Assembly (NCBI GenBank): GCA_937892545.1 | Contig: CALAFO010000038.1 | Span: 1-13,573, forward strand | Reading direction: 5' to 3' | Source: Scatosoma sp002474405 | GTDB taxonomy: Bacteria > Bacillota > Clostridia > Christensenellales > Borkfalkiaceae | DNA: 13,573 nucleotides | Shown: positions 12,931-13,573 of the stretch, piece by piece | Numbering within the stretch: position 1 is the first letter of the stretch | Layout of the letters: each line of letters starts with the position of its first letter | Notes under the pieces: generated by a model | What the model was told of the DNA's origin: nothing | The model's input: only the letters and a program-made list of their open reading frames with translations | The model's database searches: none | Program-made: the position numbers and the translations under genes

Positions 12931-13519
12931 AAATTATCGTATGCCGCCGCACTCCGTTTCAGAACCCGCCGCAATCATTTTTTCGTTCCCGAAATCTTTT
13001 TTTCCCGCCCCCTACGCCCTCTCTTTTTTCCGTTTTACCTCTCCAACAAAAATTCCTATTTTCCTTTTTTTTCCGTTTATTAACATCTTCCGCAACGCCC
13101 CTCTGTTCACCGTTTTTGTTTTCTCCAAACGCTCTATTCTCTCAGCCTCTATTCTTCGCAAAAATGTTTGCCTTACTTTACCCTTCCCATCTTCTTCACA
13201 AACTCCTTCTTTTTCCCTCCGTCCCGCTTTTTTACAAACTTTTTTCTACCGCCAGCCCGCCTTTACTTTCTTTCTAATTTTTCAAGCTCTCCTTTCCCCC
13301 GCACAAAGTCGCTTCTCTCTTTGTTCACCGCCGCCCGCCGCGCATACTGCGCCTCTTTCCAAACAACCTTTTCACCTCCGCCTTCCTCTTATCTCCTTCC
13401 CACACAACGCCCCTTTACCTCCTCATCACCATTTATCCGAAAAATTTTTCCCCGCCGCTTCCCCCCCTCCCCCGCACAAAGCCGCTTTTTCGCCACAAAA
13501 AAACAGCCGCGAACGCGCA
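12931..13519. other. Pyrimidine-rich gene-poor stretch
   Basis: For about 560 bases the + strand is dominated by C and T, with runs such as CTTCCCCCCCTCCCCC (13458-13473). A long + frame exists only because stop codons need purines; its translation is low-complexity Phe/Pro/Ser/Leu and it overlaps feoA antisense. The - strand is broken by many stops; its longest readable pieces are about 45 codons rich in Lys, Glu, Arg and Gly. No promoter for feoA was recognised. At the right end AAAAAAACAGCCGCG (13497-13511) resembles one arm of the terminator at 1899-1946, but the other arm is missing. Confidence 0.55.
13295..13487 (+). repeat. 20-bp direct repeat, two copies
   Basis: TCCCCCGCACAAAGTCGCTT at 13295-13314 recurs at 13468-13487 with a single change (T to C at the 15th base). 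The copies are 173 bp apart in the pyrimidine-rich stretch. Two copies are too few to call a CRISPR array. Confidence 0.7.
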
Positions 13520-13573
13520 TGATGTGAACCCAAAAGTTTGGACAAAAAACTAATTAAATTATTTGAGATTGAG
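13520..13573. mobile_element. Probable left end of an IS3-like insertion sequence, partial
   Basis: From 13520 the composition changes sharply from C/T-rich to AT-rich. TGTGAACCCAAAAGTTTGG (13523-13541), followed by ACAAAAAACT, resembles the terminal repeats of IS3-family elements in Bacillota, which start with TG and often contain CCCAAAAGTT and GACA. The transposase would lie right of the window, so the call rests on the end alone. The exact first base (13520 or 13523) is uncertain. Confidence 0.45.

Noticed and set aside
12915..12945. Fur-like GATAAT sequence over the feoA start
   Set aside because: GATAATTTATGATAG on the - strand matches only parts of a Fur box and is not symmetrical; it is too weak to annotate.
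13295..13487. CRISPR array
   Set aside because: Only two repeat copies with a 153-base gap, no further units and no cas genes.
12737..13522. 261-aa frame on the + strand across the pyrimidine-rich region
   Set aside because: Low-complexity Phe/Pro/Ser/Leu composition, antisense to feoA, and the open frame is explained by a lack of purine-containing stops.

Overview
The window looks like chromosome from a Bacillota (Firmicutes) bacterium, probably an uncultivated gut-type clostridium. The grounds are a RadA of Gram-positive type, consensus sigma-A promoters (several with a TG extended -10), A+G-rich Shine-Dalgarno sites, a FeoA/FeoB pair, a NarL-type two-component pair of the kind common in Bacillota, and intergenic palindromes of the type I recall from gut Clostridia. 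Genus cannot be told from the sequence. Most genes are moderately GC-rich; the locus at about 1950-3770 is clearly more AT-rich.

Layout. 1-213: repeats and hairpins upstream of radA. 214-1644 (+): radA, DNA repair ATPase. 1645-1900: a composite palindromic repeat, then a strong two-way terminator. 1951-3767: a compact AT-rich locus. A 68-aa XRE repressor (+) faces a leftward operon of a 63-aa two-helix membrane protein and a 431-aa coiled-coil protein with two membrane helices. Between them lie two perfect dyad operators and two overlapping promoters. This is the best candidate in the window for an undescribed system. 3921-6608 (-): an operon of sensor kinase, NarL/LuxR response regulator and a HAD phosphatase, with its own promoter and terminator. 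6787-8805 (-): a cytoplasmic GH3 glycoside hydrolase. 8987-9770 (+): a divergent AraC-family regulator broken by a frameshift inside its DNA-binding domain. 9794-12930 (-): feoA, a divergent feoB without an ordinary start codon, and an RluA-family pseudouridine synthase overlapping feoB by 4 nt. 12931-13519: a pyrimidine-rich stretch with no convincing gene. 13520-13573: probably the first bases of an IS3-like element cut by the window edge.

How the parts work together. The XRE repressor very probably controls both itself and the leftward membrane operon. The kinase should phosphorylate the response regulator, whose target is unknown. The AraC regulator would have been expected to control the GH3 gene, and its frameshift suggests that this control is lost, unless the shift is an assembly error. 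FeoA and FeoB together should import ferrous iron. RluA is a housekeeping RNA-modification gene that shares their transcript. Nothing here indicates a CRISPR array, tRNA, rRNA or prophage structural module.
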